Assembly: GCA_039621445.1 (NCBI GenBank)
Contig: CP154955.1
Location: forward strand, 34,912,640 to 34,976,639
Source: Euglena gracilis
Taxonomy: Eukaryota > Euglenida > Euglenophyceae > Euglenales
DNA length: 64,000 nt
Direction of reading: 5' to 3'
A program made the position numbers and the translations under genes. Below are positions 49,128 to 60,187 of this stretch, piece by piece. Position 1 is the stretch's first letter. Every line of letters begins with the position of its first letter. The notes beneath the pieces were generated by a model that was given only the letters and a program-made list of their open reading frames with translations, did no database searches and was not told where the DNA came from.

Positions 49128-49500
49128 GAGAGCCCCCCCCCAAATGTAAATCCCCCCAATGAAAAGCCCCCCAAGGGTTTGGCTTTGCCGCCCAAAAAGC
49201 CCCCCCCCCCCAGCGTGTAGCCAGACGCTGGTGTCATTCAGGAAAAGTCAAAAAAAAATTGGGTGGAGACAAACATTTTTTTTCACCAGAAATGTTCCAC
49301 TTTGGATAAAAATTGCACATTTCTGTGAAAAATAGGAGGTACACAGTGAAAAATTGGCATGAAATTGGTATTTAGCCACAAGTGAAGGCCGCCGAAGGTC
49401 ATAGATGCCACCCGAATAAGTTTGATCCCCCCCTGAGGGTCTTGAAAATACTGTCCAAATATAAAGCCGAGGCTTATATTTTTTGGGGAGGGTTATGCTT
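49128..49500 (+). repeat. Dispersed repeat R2, copy 2
   Basis: Aligns with 6802-7200, about three quarters identical by eye. It ends in the palindrome AATATAAAGCC-GA-GGCTTATATT. Confidence 0.65.
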
Positions 49501-52100
49501 GTTCCATCCGACATAACCAATTGAGCCGAAATTTTGTGACTTCATTTTCAGCTCAAATTTCGAAAGTTTTCCGAAACTGATAATTTAAAGTCTTTTAAGG
49601 TTCTTTTTAAGATGCCGTAAAAACATACGCCCTGCCTGCGCTTGCGTTCGTGATCAGAAGCTGCCAGCGCCGAATGACACTCCCCGTGGGCCAGCAAGCC
49701 AACTCCGAGAAAAAAATGATTTCTCGCATCGCTGGAACATTGTCAGGCGAAAAAATGGGTTTTTGGACTTTTAAAATCTGGACCCTGTTCGGCTGGGATG
49801 GCCCTTGGACTTCCCTTTTCAAATAGATACCTTAAAATTACAACTTCCATAAATAACCTTAAAACCCCATTAAAAACGCCTTAAAAACCGTAAAATTTTT
49901 TTTACAAATTTAAAAAAAATACCTCGTGATTGCGGGGCTGTCGGAGTGCAGAGTCCATTTGAAGGCGCAATTCCATGGCCGCAGGTCCACTGCTCTAAAC
50001 ACACCCGGGCTGGAGCTTATTTCACAGCCAGCCGGCACGCAAACCTCCTGGGGGATTCACACTGCCCGGCTCCAATCCTCTTCGAGGGACAGGGTCCCGT
50101 GGACTCCCTGACCCTCTCCGAGAGTCTAACCTTTCAAGAAAAAAACCTGGCTGGGGTTCGCCCCCAAAACCAACAGAGGCAGCTGTTAACGATGCCCGCC
50201 CACCATTGCACCGGTTCACCAACAAAGACTTAGTGTCATTCACCCCCTGATACACCCTGCTAGAAGCGCAGGGCCGCATGCGCACGGTCCAAATATGAAA
50301 ATGAAAGCACCCCACCGCCGAAGTTGGTGGCCCACTACAAGCACCTCCCTTTTGCTGGGATTGCTGAAATAGATCAACAAAAATCACACAATAGGGTCCA
50401 AAATAGAGGCACATTCCCCCCTGCCACCAGAGGCGGCGGTCCGCCGTAAGAGCACCTGTGCTTCAATTTGGGGTTTAAAGCTCAATGAACTTCCAAACGG
50501 AAACCTTTGGGTCCACCCTCATTCCTTCCGAAATGCCATATTGTTCACTGTGGAAATGTGTTCTCAATCTATAAAATTACTTCAGACTGGAGTGGTTCGC
50601 TCGCCTGTTCTCGCCCTCACCGAAGAGAAAAGGCCTTGGCTCAGCCGCCAAAGCATCAGCCGGAAGCCCCAGGCTGCTGCATTGAGCACATACAGTTGCC
50701 CATCGCAATGGACAGCACGCGTGCACTTTCTGCTTAGCTCTGTTAACCAATCAGTCGTTCATCAACTCGGGAGGGGCCACATATCAATCATGACTGGGAA
50801 GGGAGCAAGCAACCACTTCAGCCACTTTGTTTAAAAACCCACCCACCCACCCACAACGACACCCCCCAACCCCCCAACCCCCCGAAGTGAATGAAAATTC
50901 CTATCAAAGATTTCCATTCCAGCATTTGGCTGGGCCTGTACCAAAATGCACCCCATCCCTGTAGTGAGGGGGGGGCTTCACACATCACATCCACCCTCGA
51001 AAATCCTTCCATAAAGGTCTGGGTCACAGACAGTGGGGTTAAACGAGTCTGAGGGAGCCAACACTCTCAAAGAAATGCATCTATAATATGTATGTATATA
51101 TACACACACACATATACACACACATATGCATAGATACATATTTTATAAACCTGTCCAATCGCCCTCCTTCCTCTCTCGGTTCATTGAAAAGGCGTTGGCA
51201 GTTGTATGGCCGGGAGCCAGTGACGGGGGATGCGGGTGCCAGGGGCAAGTTGAAGGGGTGTCCCAACAACGCTGACGGCAGCCCTGCAGCACCAGCAGGT
51301 TGCAGTCTGCATGTGGATGCACGACTTTCTTACTTGGGGAATTTGAGATTTTGCCAGGTTCTTTTCCATGGGACTTTCCTGTCAAAACAATTTTCAAGGC
51401 TTTCCACGATTTTGGCAAGAAGTAGGGCTTTCCACAAAAATGTGTCAGGAGCCCAATATTCAACACATAACGTCATGCGGTTTTACATGTGTTTTTTTCG
51501 GGGGCAGAAATTTACGGTAACACAGAAAAGCAAAGCAGGCGGTACCATTTGGTGCAATTATATCATTTGCAGAACATTTGGGATGGTCTATGACGAATGA
51601 GAAAAAAGCTCACATGCAGGATCAAAGGTGGGCCTTCAAGTAAACAAAAGAAAGTGAAGATCAGTCAGCGCAACTTGCACGACGTGTGGAAATGTGAAAC
51701 CACACGTGGGTGGAAACGTCGCTCAATGTCTCCATTGGAAAACAACACGCAGTTCCATAAACAAGAAAAATTGAGCAGCTCGGCTGTGAACGTCATATTC
51801 CATCGAGCCTCAGCGGTTTAAAAATCAAACATTTGACCTCGAAAAGAAAACAAATTCATTCCTTGAGGAGAGGGAATGGAGGAAATTGATGAAATATTTT
51901 CGAAAAATGGGGTTAAGAAAAACCGATGGTGGACTCAAGCATGTCGTCCTTCACGGTTAAAAACATAATATAGGTGGAAGATAGATGCTCATTTTGTGTG
52001 ACTTTAGCTGCCATGTTTGTGAAAAACCCTGCGAAGTCAGCAAGAGGTTCTGTGCCCTTCTTGGACTGAAGCGAGCCTTTCTGGGCTATTGGACGCAGTG
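49501..52100. other. No supported gene
   Basis: Anonymous sequence. It includes an (AC)/(AT) tract at 51085-51140 and CCCACC repeats at 50838-50885. Frames at 50.0-50.4 and 51.1-51.6 kb are open on both strands and lack other support. Confidence 0.4.
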
Positions 52101-52101
52101 C

Positions 52102-52203
52102 AGAAAGCCAAAGAGGAGCACACCGCTGTCACTGCCGGAGGCGGTGGGTGGGGTCGGCACCAACCACGCCATGCGCCGCAGGAGGTGCTCCGGGTCAAAG
52201 ATG
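52102..52203 (-). CDS. Candidate terminal exon of coiled-coil gene
   Basis: The acceptor GGCTCGGAAG is followed by TSDIFDPEHLLRRMAWLVPT, PPTASGSDSGVLLFGFLHCV and a stop near 52102. This frame looks coding and the others do not. It is placed with the upstream minus-strand coiled-coil exons only by strand and position. Confidence 0.35.
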
Positions 52204-52249
52204 TCCGACGTCTTCCGAGCCAGGGATTTTTTTATAACACTGGGCGGGA

Positions 52250-53450
52250 GGAGGGGGTCTCCACCACCCAGGGGGGGCGCGGGGGGGGGGGGGGGGTCTG
52301 GGGACCCCCTTTTTTGGGGTCAGTCATGTGCCAAAAAAAATTCGGCGCTTCGTGGAGGGAAAAAAAGGCCAAAATGGCCAAACTGCCGTCTCCGGCAGGG
52401 GACCCACAAAGCGGTATCCTTCCAGAGGAAGGGAACCTACACACCGTACCCCCCTTCCTCACCCCCAAGGGGGTCCAGGTTTAATGATAAAAAAAAGGAT
52501 CCCTGCTCCCGGCCTCTTGGACCACCGCCATTCCTGATGCCTTTGATGGGTCATCAGTTACCACCAGACCCCTTCCTGGACAAAGCTCTTTAACAATTGC
52601 ACAGATGCACTGGCCGGTTCAACTCACTTTGTGGATTTGCATTCTCGGCAGCCACCTCACAAATAACGCAACACACAAACGACTTTTTCTTCCAGCATTC
52701 TGCCATTCTTCCAATGGCAAACAACAGGCAACGAAATGAGGTCACGAGGGTTCCGTCCTATCAAGGATTGGGCCTTTCTTTCGTCCAGGTGACGACATCA
52801 GTGGTGCCTGGATTTTCAAACAACCTTTTGAAAATTGTGTGCTTTGATCGTCGAAGGCCTGGCAATGCCATAACTTACCCTGGGGCTCACTTTCCGCTTT
52901 CAAAAAATCAGTCAGCCACTATTCAAAAACCATTCGCCTTCTGTACCCCCCCCCCCGGGTCAGTCACTCCAGCCAAAATGGCTCAAATGAAAGGGTTTTG
53001 GCCCAAAAAATCCAGAGCCTTCGGCGCCAGGTGGCCACTTTCGGCCAGTTCTGGCCGACCCCCCCCCCACCAGGGAGGGTCTGGCGCCAAAAACCAGTCA
53101 GTCACCCCCCCCATGGGGTGAGGTCGAACACCTTAAGCATGGGTGTGCATTGGAGGGCTCAACCAACCTTGGGGGGAGGAGGGGTCCCCCCCGGGGAGAG
53201 GATGGGGGGACCTTCCAAAACACCTGGCCATTTGTAGGAATTTCCCATAAAAACTCCGTGGCTTTGCGCCCATTACCCCGTGACATAAACCCATACCGGG
53301 CTCTGTCACGGGACCCCCTGGAGCCCCCCGGGTCCAGCAGAGGACCCCCCCCTGGGGGTTTTCCAAGTTAAAAAAAAGCCTGAGACCAATCCACCAAAAT
53401 AATCACTTGAAATATCTCAAAGGACCTTCCTTTATACTTTTACTTTGTAC
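52250..53450. other. Repeat-rich gap, possible plus-strand open stretch
   Basis: G/C runs at 52271-52297, 52947-52957, 53060-53070. A plus frame of about 110 codons (52597-52950) has mixed composition but no splice borders or motif, so it is not called. Confidence 0.35.
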
Positions 53451-53458
53451 CTTTTCAC

Positions 53459-53602
53459 TTGCAAACACTTCGCGTGGGCAAGGAGAAGGCTTGGGCGAGG
53501 GTGCAGACGAGGAATTGTCTTTCGGTGTGGGTTGTGGTGACGGTTTCGCTCTGGACTGTTGAAGTTGCTGCAGTTGATGCTGCCGACAGGCGGCTGCTCA
53601 TA
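53459..53602 (-). CDS. Candidate exon, Ser/Thr-rich
   Basis: The minus frame reads SSRLSAASTAATSTVQSETV, TTTHTERQFLVCTLAQAF and SLPTRSVCK before a stop near 53459. Borders are uncertain. No family recognised. Confidence 0.3.
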
Positions 53603-54122
53603 AGATACCTTCCCTCATCAATGGTTTCTTTGTTGGAAGGCGAACCAAATAAAATGTAGTCGTTGTTATTGGGTGTGGGGGTTGAGGTGGTTTCTCTGAA
53701 TATTATCCCTTTTCAAAAACATAAAGCGGACTTTTTCATCATTTAAATTAAGTTTGATGAGAAACTGGTATAAAAAAAATTGTTTCGAGTTGTAATGCTT
53801 CTGCGAAGTCTTAACATGTGAAGCGAAACTCACCATTCAACCACCTTAGTTTTCTGGACGCTCTTACAATGAATAGGGTTCTTGCTACTATGCGCAGGTC
53901 GATTTCTGTAGATTTTTTGTTCTTACAAAGAAGAAAGTTACAGGTTCCCTTCAAACAAAACTCTTTCTGCGCGTTTCAGCAACCGGGGTAAAAACTGTGC
54001 CCATATGGAAGCGATGATCTTGAGAATCAATCAGTACCATCGGTTGAGTTTCCTGAACGCCAACCACAATGAATTCCAACCACCACTCTTGATTCGTTGC
54101 GCCACCCCTGTCCCGGAAATAC

Positions 54123-54306
54123 ATGTTCTCCCTCGGCCGGCGCCTGGGGGCTGCTGCAGCAACAGCAGTTGCAGCTGTTTCTGCAGCGCCGCCAGCGGGG
54201 CCGGCGGCGGCGGCGGAGGGGTTTGGCCCCCCAACAGGGCGGCGCCCGGCCCGGGCTGCTGCAGGGCCGGCCCCAGCACCGCGGAGAGCGCCCCCGCCAC
54301 ACACCT
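54123..54306 (-). CDS. Probable exon, Pro/Gln-rich helix
   Basis: The acceptor GGTCTTTACAG is followed in phase 0 by RCVAGALSAVLGPALQQPGP, then GGQTPPPPPPAPLAALQKQL and QLLLLQQPPGAGRG. A possible donor is ACAT|GTATTT. The Leu/Gln run is typical of a short coiled coil after a Pro linker. It lies 3' of the exon at 54.8-55.1 kb on the same strand. Confidence 0.45.
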
Positions 54307-54779
54307 CTGTAAAGACCCCAGGGGTGGCTGGGCTGCTAGAGAGTTGGGTGGCTGGGCAAGCCAGAGGCCCAGAGGGGGGGGGGCGTGCCTGAGGTGGGTT
54401 ACTGGAGCCAAAGCTAAACAAATGACAAAACAAACACTGTTATAAAAAATGCATCAATGTCTGCGACCATGCATTCAAGACTTGTGTGATTCTTCCCCCC
54501 TCCAGAGGAGGGGTGGGTTTTCGAGAGTGGGTGGGTGGTTGGGGGCTGTTGGACCCCTGTAACAACACCAAAAACCTAAACACTCTCAAAACAACAATTT
54601 CTCGACCCCTTTTTTAACCATTTTCCCCCCGAATTCTTTTTGGCGACCCAGAAAAAGGGCCTTAACCACCCGTATCCTTGCCCCTATAGCTTTTACAAGC
54701 GATATACATTTTGGGAACTGCTGCTGTGCCTTGCTTGGCCAAAGTCGAAGCCGGCTACAGCAGCCCCCCCCCCCCCCCG

Positions 54780-55078
54780 CCCCGCCAGGGGCGTCTGCAA
54801 CACTTTAAAAAGATGCGTGGCCCCCACCGACTGCTGGATGGCGGCCGCGCTGACGGAGCTCCCCAGCTGCTGCAGCGTCATGAGCAGCCCGAAGCGGTGC
54901 AACGTGTCGAGGACGGCATTGCCCGGCGCCTCGGGGCCGGGCGGCGCGGCGGCCGGCGGCGGGGCGGACGGTTGGCCGGAGGTCTCCTCGGGGCCGAGCA
55001 GCTCGCGGAGGCGAGCGTTCTCCGCCCGAAGCCGGTTCCAGGCCTTTTTGTTCGCTTGCCGGGGCCCCCGGCGCCTTC
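54780..55078 (-). CDS. Probable exon, coiled coil plus Pro/Ala linker
   Basis: In one minus frame: ANKKAWNRLRAENARLRELL, then GPEETSGQPSAPPPAAAPPG, NAVLDTLHRFGLLMTLQQLG and SAAAIQQSVGATHLFKVLQT. The start has leucine-zipper spacing and the second half looks like a folded helical domain. The upstream acceptor could be GGCTGAAG at 55079 or AAAAAG at 55048; only the second keeps phase 0. The exon ends in a G run, so its donor is unclear. Confidence 0.5.
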
Positions 55079-55503
55079 AGCCTAAAACCCAAACCCCCTC
55101 AGGGAAGGGGGGGGGCAAAAATGCCACCGGGATTCTGTTTCCCAACCCTGGGGGAGGGAAGGGGGGCCTTGTGCTGCTGTGCTGCAGGTTTTGTTACCGG
55201 CCATAATCGGTTTTTGGGCCCAGCGCCGGCCGACCCAGACCATTCTCCCTTGAAAATGGCCATTTTCGGGCCTGGCACTTTCGGCGCCAGGGGGGGGGGG
55301 GTGGTTGCACTACCAATGTCTACGTCCTGTCACCTGCCTGCCCACTGCACCCCCCCCGAGGTGCGACCTTCCTTCAAAAAAAACAGCAAATAAAAAAAGA
55401 CACCCAGTGACCTCCACCCCCTCCATACCCATAGAACCCCTCCTTCCCTAAAGGTCTGAATGGGAGTGTCAAAAAAAAATCCTGGGTGTTCGCCTTCCAA
55501 AGC

Positions 55504-55590
55504 CTGGGTCTCCATTGCGACGGTCAAGCTCTGGTTCTTCTTTCGCAGCACTTCTGCATTTGCAGAAGTTTGGTCCAGCGCATGACATTG
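55504..55590 (-). CDS. Probable coiled-coil exon with GC donor
   Basis: The acceptor CTCAGTTAG precedes QCHALDQTSANAEVLRKKNQ and SLTVAMETQ, 29 codons, phase 0 at both ends. The following bases are GCTTTG, which would be a GC-type donor. Heptad-like spacing suggests coiled coil. It is compatible in phase with 56918-57022. Confidence 0.4.
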
Positions 55591-56353
55591 CTAACTGAGC
55601 CCCCAATCTAAAGAGTATCGACCTCAATAAAAATGCCCCATGGCTTTTCACTTGGACCCTTGGTCTGCAGGAAGGGTACCTACGCCCCCACCCCCCGGGG
55701 AGTCTTCCTTCCCGAGATACTGTAACATGACCTCTGTACTCGCTGCCCTTTCACTGTAGGGACCTATCACTGACCTCTGGACTTGCTGACTTGACAAGTG
55801 ACAATTTCTCCGGAGGGGGGGGATGTAGTTGCCTGAAGTGACCAGCTGAAATGCATGCCGCCAAACAGGGAGGAAAAGGACAAAAAAATGCATCAATTTG
55901 GGCCTTTTTTGTCAGGGTGGCAAACACTCCCCCAAATGGGCAAATGAGAATCCTCAATCCAATTTGTCACCTGTTGGGTTTTAAAGCACACGCTTCGCAA
56001 TGTGGTGGTCCATTGTCTTCTGCAGTGACTGAGGGGAAAGAAACCAGCGTGGAAAATAAAATTAAAGGCTCTTGCATGATGGTAATGGTGTTGCACAAAT
56101 TTACGGACACAGTCTGAGCATCCTAGTTTTGAACATCTAATTCAGGAATTATCAGCAGTCGGAAGAAGACCCCCCAACCAAAGACGGATGCAGCTAACTG
56201 GCGAAGGAAACTAAAGGGAATGGTATGGGTCAGCTTGGAAAAGTGTCAACGAAGGGCCTTCAACTCTGAGAATATGAATTTGTCACTCTGTGGGGAAGCC
56301 TTGTGTCCTAGAGTGAAGATTAAACAAAATGTTAATGAATGAAAGTAATATAT

Positions 56354-56354
<1 letters not shown>

Positions 56355-56386
<32 letters not shown>
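56355..56386. repeat. (TA)n microsatellite
   Basis: About thirteen TA units following CCATATATAT. Confidence 0.95.
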
Positions 56387-56388
<2 letters not shown>

Positions 56389-56917
56389 TCTGTCAAACAA
56401 AGCAGAAGAGATGCTACACGCAGAAGTAGAACTTCCATCTGAAACCCATTGAATAAAGTCACGGGTTATTTGCAGTAGGCAACAACCTACAATTTTTCGG
56501 CAGAATCTTAAATTTTCGACCTTGCTCGACCCCCGGACCGACCGTTAGCCGGCCCTCGAGCGGACCTTCAACGCGAAGAAAAAACATTCCTGTCCCATGT
56601 GGACCGCCCTGGCCTGCTCGCTTATCTGGTCATTAAGAGCCCGCTTCAAAATTCGACCTACCCGGGGGGGTCTCGGAGCGCCTGGTTGATCGCGGGCAGA
56701 ATTCTGCACAAGAAAAGGCTTGTTTGAAGCCTTTCGGCGCCTTCGTCGTCCCAGTGCCTTGGCTAAGTACCACGGGGGGGGGGTCGCATGTGGGTGACCT
56801 TCACGCCCCTAAATTCCGCCTGCTCCCCGGGATCGTTCCAAATATGCATAAAAGTCAACCTCAAAGTTGGAATCCAACGTTGCATTTGGAGGGAAAGCAC
56901 AGCGGGGTGGGACAGAC

Positions 56918-57022
56918 CTCAATCTGCACATTCAACTCTTCCAACCGGGTTTGAAGGTGGCCCACCATCTCCTCCTTCACCTCCAGCTGGTGTTGCAGGT
57001 GGTCGATCAGGGCGTCCTTCGC
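56918..57022 (-). CDS. Coiled-coil exon
   Basis: The acceptor GCCTGGGCCAG and donor GAG|GTCTGT bound 35 codons in phase 0/0: AKDALIDHLQHQLEVKEEMV then GHLQTRLEELNVQIE. Leucines and other hydrophobics fall at a/d positions over four to five heptads, so this is a strong coiled coil. Same strand and phase class as the exon at 55504-55590. Confidence 0.6.
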
Positions 57023-57383
57023 CTGGCCCAGGCCTCTTGCTCAAGACCCGCCGGGCTGGGCGGGGCCCCCCTGGCGCACAACGCCAACAGCGGAGGGCGG
57101 GACAGCCGGGTTCTCCCACAGCCGCTTTGACGGGTGGGAAAGAGACCCTCGGCCGCTCCCCCAAAGCGGTGATCGGCGACGGGTGATCTCTGTCGCCAGA
57201 CCACTCTTCCAACCGGAAAGATAGTTTGTCGTTTATTTGCAATTTCAAAAGGTTGTTAAAAAGCGTTGCACAAAAAATGACCAATTTTGCATCGACGATG
57301 TTGGCTGCTGAATTTCAGCAGCACAAAAAAAAAGCCCCCATTGAGCTGCCCAGTGATCTTCCCCCCAAACGCAAGGGATCATA

Positions 57384-57545
57384 ATCCTTAAGAAGAGGCC
57401 TGGCTTCAGCCTTTGCCTTGGCAATGAGGTGGAGCGAAAAGTTGGGGGAGTGGTTGCCAATGGAGCCGTTCTCCGAGGATGCGCTCAGGGTGTCTGAGCG
57501 AGCATCCGGGGCTCCTCCGGAGGTGGCAGTCGGCTCCATTTCCAT
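57384..57545 (-). CDS. Probable first visible exon of coiled-coil gene
   Basis: After GCTGGCCAG the frame reads MEMEPTATSGGAPDARSDTL, SASSENGSIGNHSPNFSLHL and IAKAKAEARPLLKDYDPLR. ATG directly follows the acceptor-like AG, so it could also be the start codon. A Ser/Asn-rich disordered head precedes a short helix. No family recognised; grouped by strand with the coiled-coil exons downstream. Confidence 0.45.
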
Positions 57546-58820
57546 CTGGCCAGCGAAAATGCTTCAACAGGCAAAGCTGTTGGATTGCTCACACCACCAC
57601 CAATGAGAAACTGTGGTGTTTGTGCTCAATTTTGAACACATTGCATTTGTGGAAAAATGATGCAACAAATCACAATGTGTCAGCACAAATTAGTTTTAAG
57701 TCAAAAAAGGATACATCTCATACATGACCAATGGTGGTCTTGGGGCTGGTTTGAGCAACTAGCCCTGGGCATGGCCCTGGACATGGGCTGAAGCCCATGC
57801 CTTGGTTTTAGAATGCAAAAATCCCCAAAAAATGCATCCCATCGATTTGTTTTGCCTTAATCATTGCTTGAATGGTGAATAAAGCAACCTTAACTGCAAT
57901 ATAAACAGAAAGGGCATGGAAACCCCTCAGAGATGTTCCCGTCAAAATTGACTGGTCTTCTTTCATAAAAATATAAAACAACGTTATTTTGGGGAAATAA
58001 AAAAAAAGGATTTGAGGAAAGAATTTAAAAGTCGTTTTGATGGCAGTTTTCCAATTATTATGGCAAAATACTTGGCAAATAGGAGTTCCTGTGTGTAAGA
58101 TAAAAAACATTCTGAACTAACCCGGACCAAAAGTTGTTTCAAGCCCCCCCCCCCGAACCCCAGAGGGTCCAATTGACTTCCAGGCCCCCCAGCTGGAACT
58201 GAATGCATAACAAAAAAAATTGGGTTGGAATTTCTCAACCAAAACATTTGGGTAAACCCCCAAAACCCTTACAAACAACGGTTTTTTTTAAAAAAATCAA
58301 TGATTTTGGCGACTCTCTCTGATCAAATTTGAACCTTCAGTGTGTGCACTGAAATTTTTCCGCTCAGACAATCAAGGGCGAGCTGCCCAACTTCACTTGA
58401 AAAAATTCAGGGCGTTCCACAGCCCGGCTGGGAGCTGTTTGATGGGAAAAAGAATGTCGGATCCCGGGGGTCAGGCTGAACCACTTCCCAATTTCAAATC
58501 CTGCACCTGGACTTCCAGGGCTGACCTATGGATGGATCGGGGACGCCACTCAGCCCCCAAAAAGCAGAGCAGAGTGGCGGCAAATTTCGAGAACGCACGT
58601 GAGGGAGGCAGTTCTGTCGTTGGCGACCGTCTTTGGGGGAATGGGCGTAAATCTTGCTGGATGCTGGAGAAGCAAACATTACAGGCAGAATGGTGAGGCT
58701 GGAGAGATGGCGGGTCAGATAATATTGAGCTGAGGTAAATAACAGGGATGTGCACCACGGCTGGGTAATCATAACACCACATCTGCTGAGTCATAAAAAA
58801 AGAAGATACATTTTGTCAAA

Positions 58821-58997
58821 CACACACAACACAACACAACACAACACAACACAACACAACACAACACAACACAACACAACACAACACAACACAACACAAC
58901 ACAACACAACACAACACAACACAACACAACACAACACAACACAACACAACACAACACAACACAACACAACACAACACAACACAACACAACACAACAC
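58821..58997. repeat. (ACAAC)n pentanucleotide satellite
   Basis: About 34 uninterrupted copies of ACAAC, then CACACA to about 59011. Long 'proteins' such as poly-CVVL on the minus strand are artefacts of this array. Confidence 0.97.
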
Positions 58998-59338
58998 ACA
59001 CACACACACACCTGCACACACACTGGCCAGGCAAATTTCCCCGGCGTTGATTATCGAAGGGTCAGCGTTTTGAATGTCACCCAGATGACTCTCATTTTCT
59101 GACGTTTCCCTTAAAAAGCCTGCGGATTCGGTGAGCTGTACGGAAAGGCAGGTGGGGGGGAACTCACCCAGGAAGGGGGGGGGGCTGAGAAAGGTGGGGG
59201 CTCGGGGTTAGGGGCGGGAGGGCGTAATTTCCATCGCACAATCAAATTTTCTTGTAAAATAATTCCTGAATGAATATGCAACCAATTGTTTTTGTGGCAA
59301 CATCATTACCATCAGCACCCTTTCGAGCAAAGTACCCG

Positions 59339-59560
59339 CCGCTCCCCTTGCCCACCGACCAGGTTCCTACAACCGCGACTGGGGGAGGGGGTCGTACGCA
59401 CCTCTGACGTGCAACCCCGACCAGGGGGGGTCGTACGGCCAGGTGCCAAAAAAACCGTTTTCCTGTTTTCCAATGGTCTCCTGCAATACCCAACCAGGGG
59501 GGTGTACGCACCCCCTGGCCTGCAATCCCCAACCGGGGGGTGTTCAGTATGAACGGGTGG
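59339..59560. repeat. Dispersed repeat R5, copy 1
   Basis: Modules CGACCAGG..CCT(G/A)CAA(C/T)C, CAACC(A/G)GGGGGG and GTCGTACG recur three times. The same modules, with CCTGCAACCTGCAACC, make up 61670-61870. Confidence 0.6.
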
Positions 59561-59734
59561 TCGGTGGGCAGGGGGGGGGGGCGCAGGTACAAAAATGTGC
59601 TGCTTGCGATGCTTAAGATACAGATATGCCCACAGATATGCCCAACGTGGACTGCAAACGATCAGCCGCAACCATACATCAACCTGAATCTCAGATGTGG
59701 GTCAAAAAGGAGGCGCAGGCGCATGAGAGGGGAA

Positions 59735-59803
59735 GGAGCTTCGATCTCCTGGCGGCGGGGTAAGACACAAATGCTCTGCAACCACCGCGCCACCAGGGGA
59801 CCT
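59735..59803 (-). ncRNA. tRNA-derived SINE head
   Basis: On the minus strand GTGGCGCGGTGGTTGCAGAGC is A-box-like (compare TGGC.CAGTGGTTAGAGC of tRNA-derived SINEs). AGGAGATCGAAGCTCCT about 35 bases later is B-box-like with a stem AGGAG/CTCCT. The spacing equals a tRNA. No A-rich tail or target repeats were found. Confidence 0.5.
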
Positions 59804-59857
59804 CACCAATAAGGGTCACAGGTCAGGGGAAGGGAAAGGGGGTGAGGGATTGGTCCG

Positions 59858-59950
59858 CTAGACCTCCCCGATGTAGGTCCCGATCAGCACCAGACACACC
59901 ACCATGGCGAACCACATCGCCGCCTTCAGCTGCTGGATGTCCGCCTCCAT
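59858..59950 (-). CDS. Tail-anchored coiled-coil protein, last exon
   Basis: The acceptor TGTCCCCAACAG starts MEADIQQLKAAMWFAMVVCL followed by VLIGTYIGEV and TAG (59858-59860). MWFAMVVCLVLIGTYIG is a single hydrophobic span of about 17 residues with only three residues after it, the layout of a tail anchor inserted post-translationally in ER or organelle membranes. Joined in phase 0 to the exon at 60049-60164 (ACG|ATG), which is coiled coil. This resembles SNARE-like or adaptor proteins in plan, but no family is recognised. Confidence 0.8.
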   Translation of the reverse strand: MEADIQQLKAAMWFAMVVCLVLIGTYIGEV

Positions 59951-60048
59951 CTGTTGGGGACAGGGGCACAGTCAGAGAGGCACAATCTGAGCGGAACTCG
60001 CCCAAAGACAAGTGCTCTAGCAAACAGGGAACTGGGGGAGGCCCACAC

Positions 60049-60164
60049 CGTATCGCACTTCTCCGAGTAGTCCGAGCACCGGTCCTTGAGCCGCGTCACC
60101 TCCGCGCTCTTCGCTTCCAGCCGCAGCCGCAGCATCTCCCGCATCGTGATCCGGTTGTCGTCAT
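60049..60164 (-). CDS. Tail-anchored protein, coiled-coil exon
   Basis: Reads DDNRITMREMLRLRLEAKSA, EVTRLKDRCSDYSEKCDT, donor ACG|GTGTGG. Hydrophobic residues at heptad positions (M-L-L-L-A-V-L) indicate a coiled coil. The start phase needs one base from the previous exon; G at 60188 supplies it. Confidence 0.75.
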
Positions 60165-60187
60165 CTGCGGGGGGGGGGTCCAACCAC

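Larger units (their letters stand above)
57546..59857. other. Gap with microsatellites and a possible exon at 58.5-58.7 kb
   Basis: Two minus frames at 58494-58690 are open side by side, so no exon is called. The gap also includes a pentanucleotide array and two repeat blocks described separately. Confidence 0.35.

Noticed and set aside
48565-49237. Gly/Arg/Pro-rich frames of 120-180 codons on both strands
   Set aside because: Same composition effect in a GC-rich island.
52597-52950. Plus frame of about 110 codons
   Set aside because: Mixed composition but no splice sites, motif or neighbouring exon on that strand.
58821-58997. CRISPR-like array
   Set aside because: Uninterrupted short tandem repeats with no spacers in a eukaryotic window. 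The 23044-23440 array also has no unique spacers.
58769-59034. Three minus-strand frames of about 80 codons reading CVVLCCVVLC
   Set aside because: They are the translation of the ACAAC pentamer array, open in every frame.
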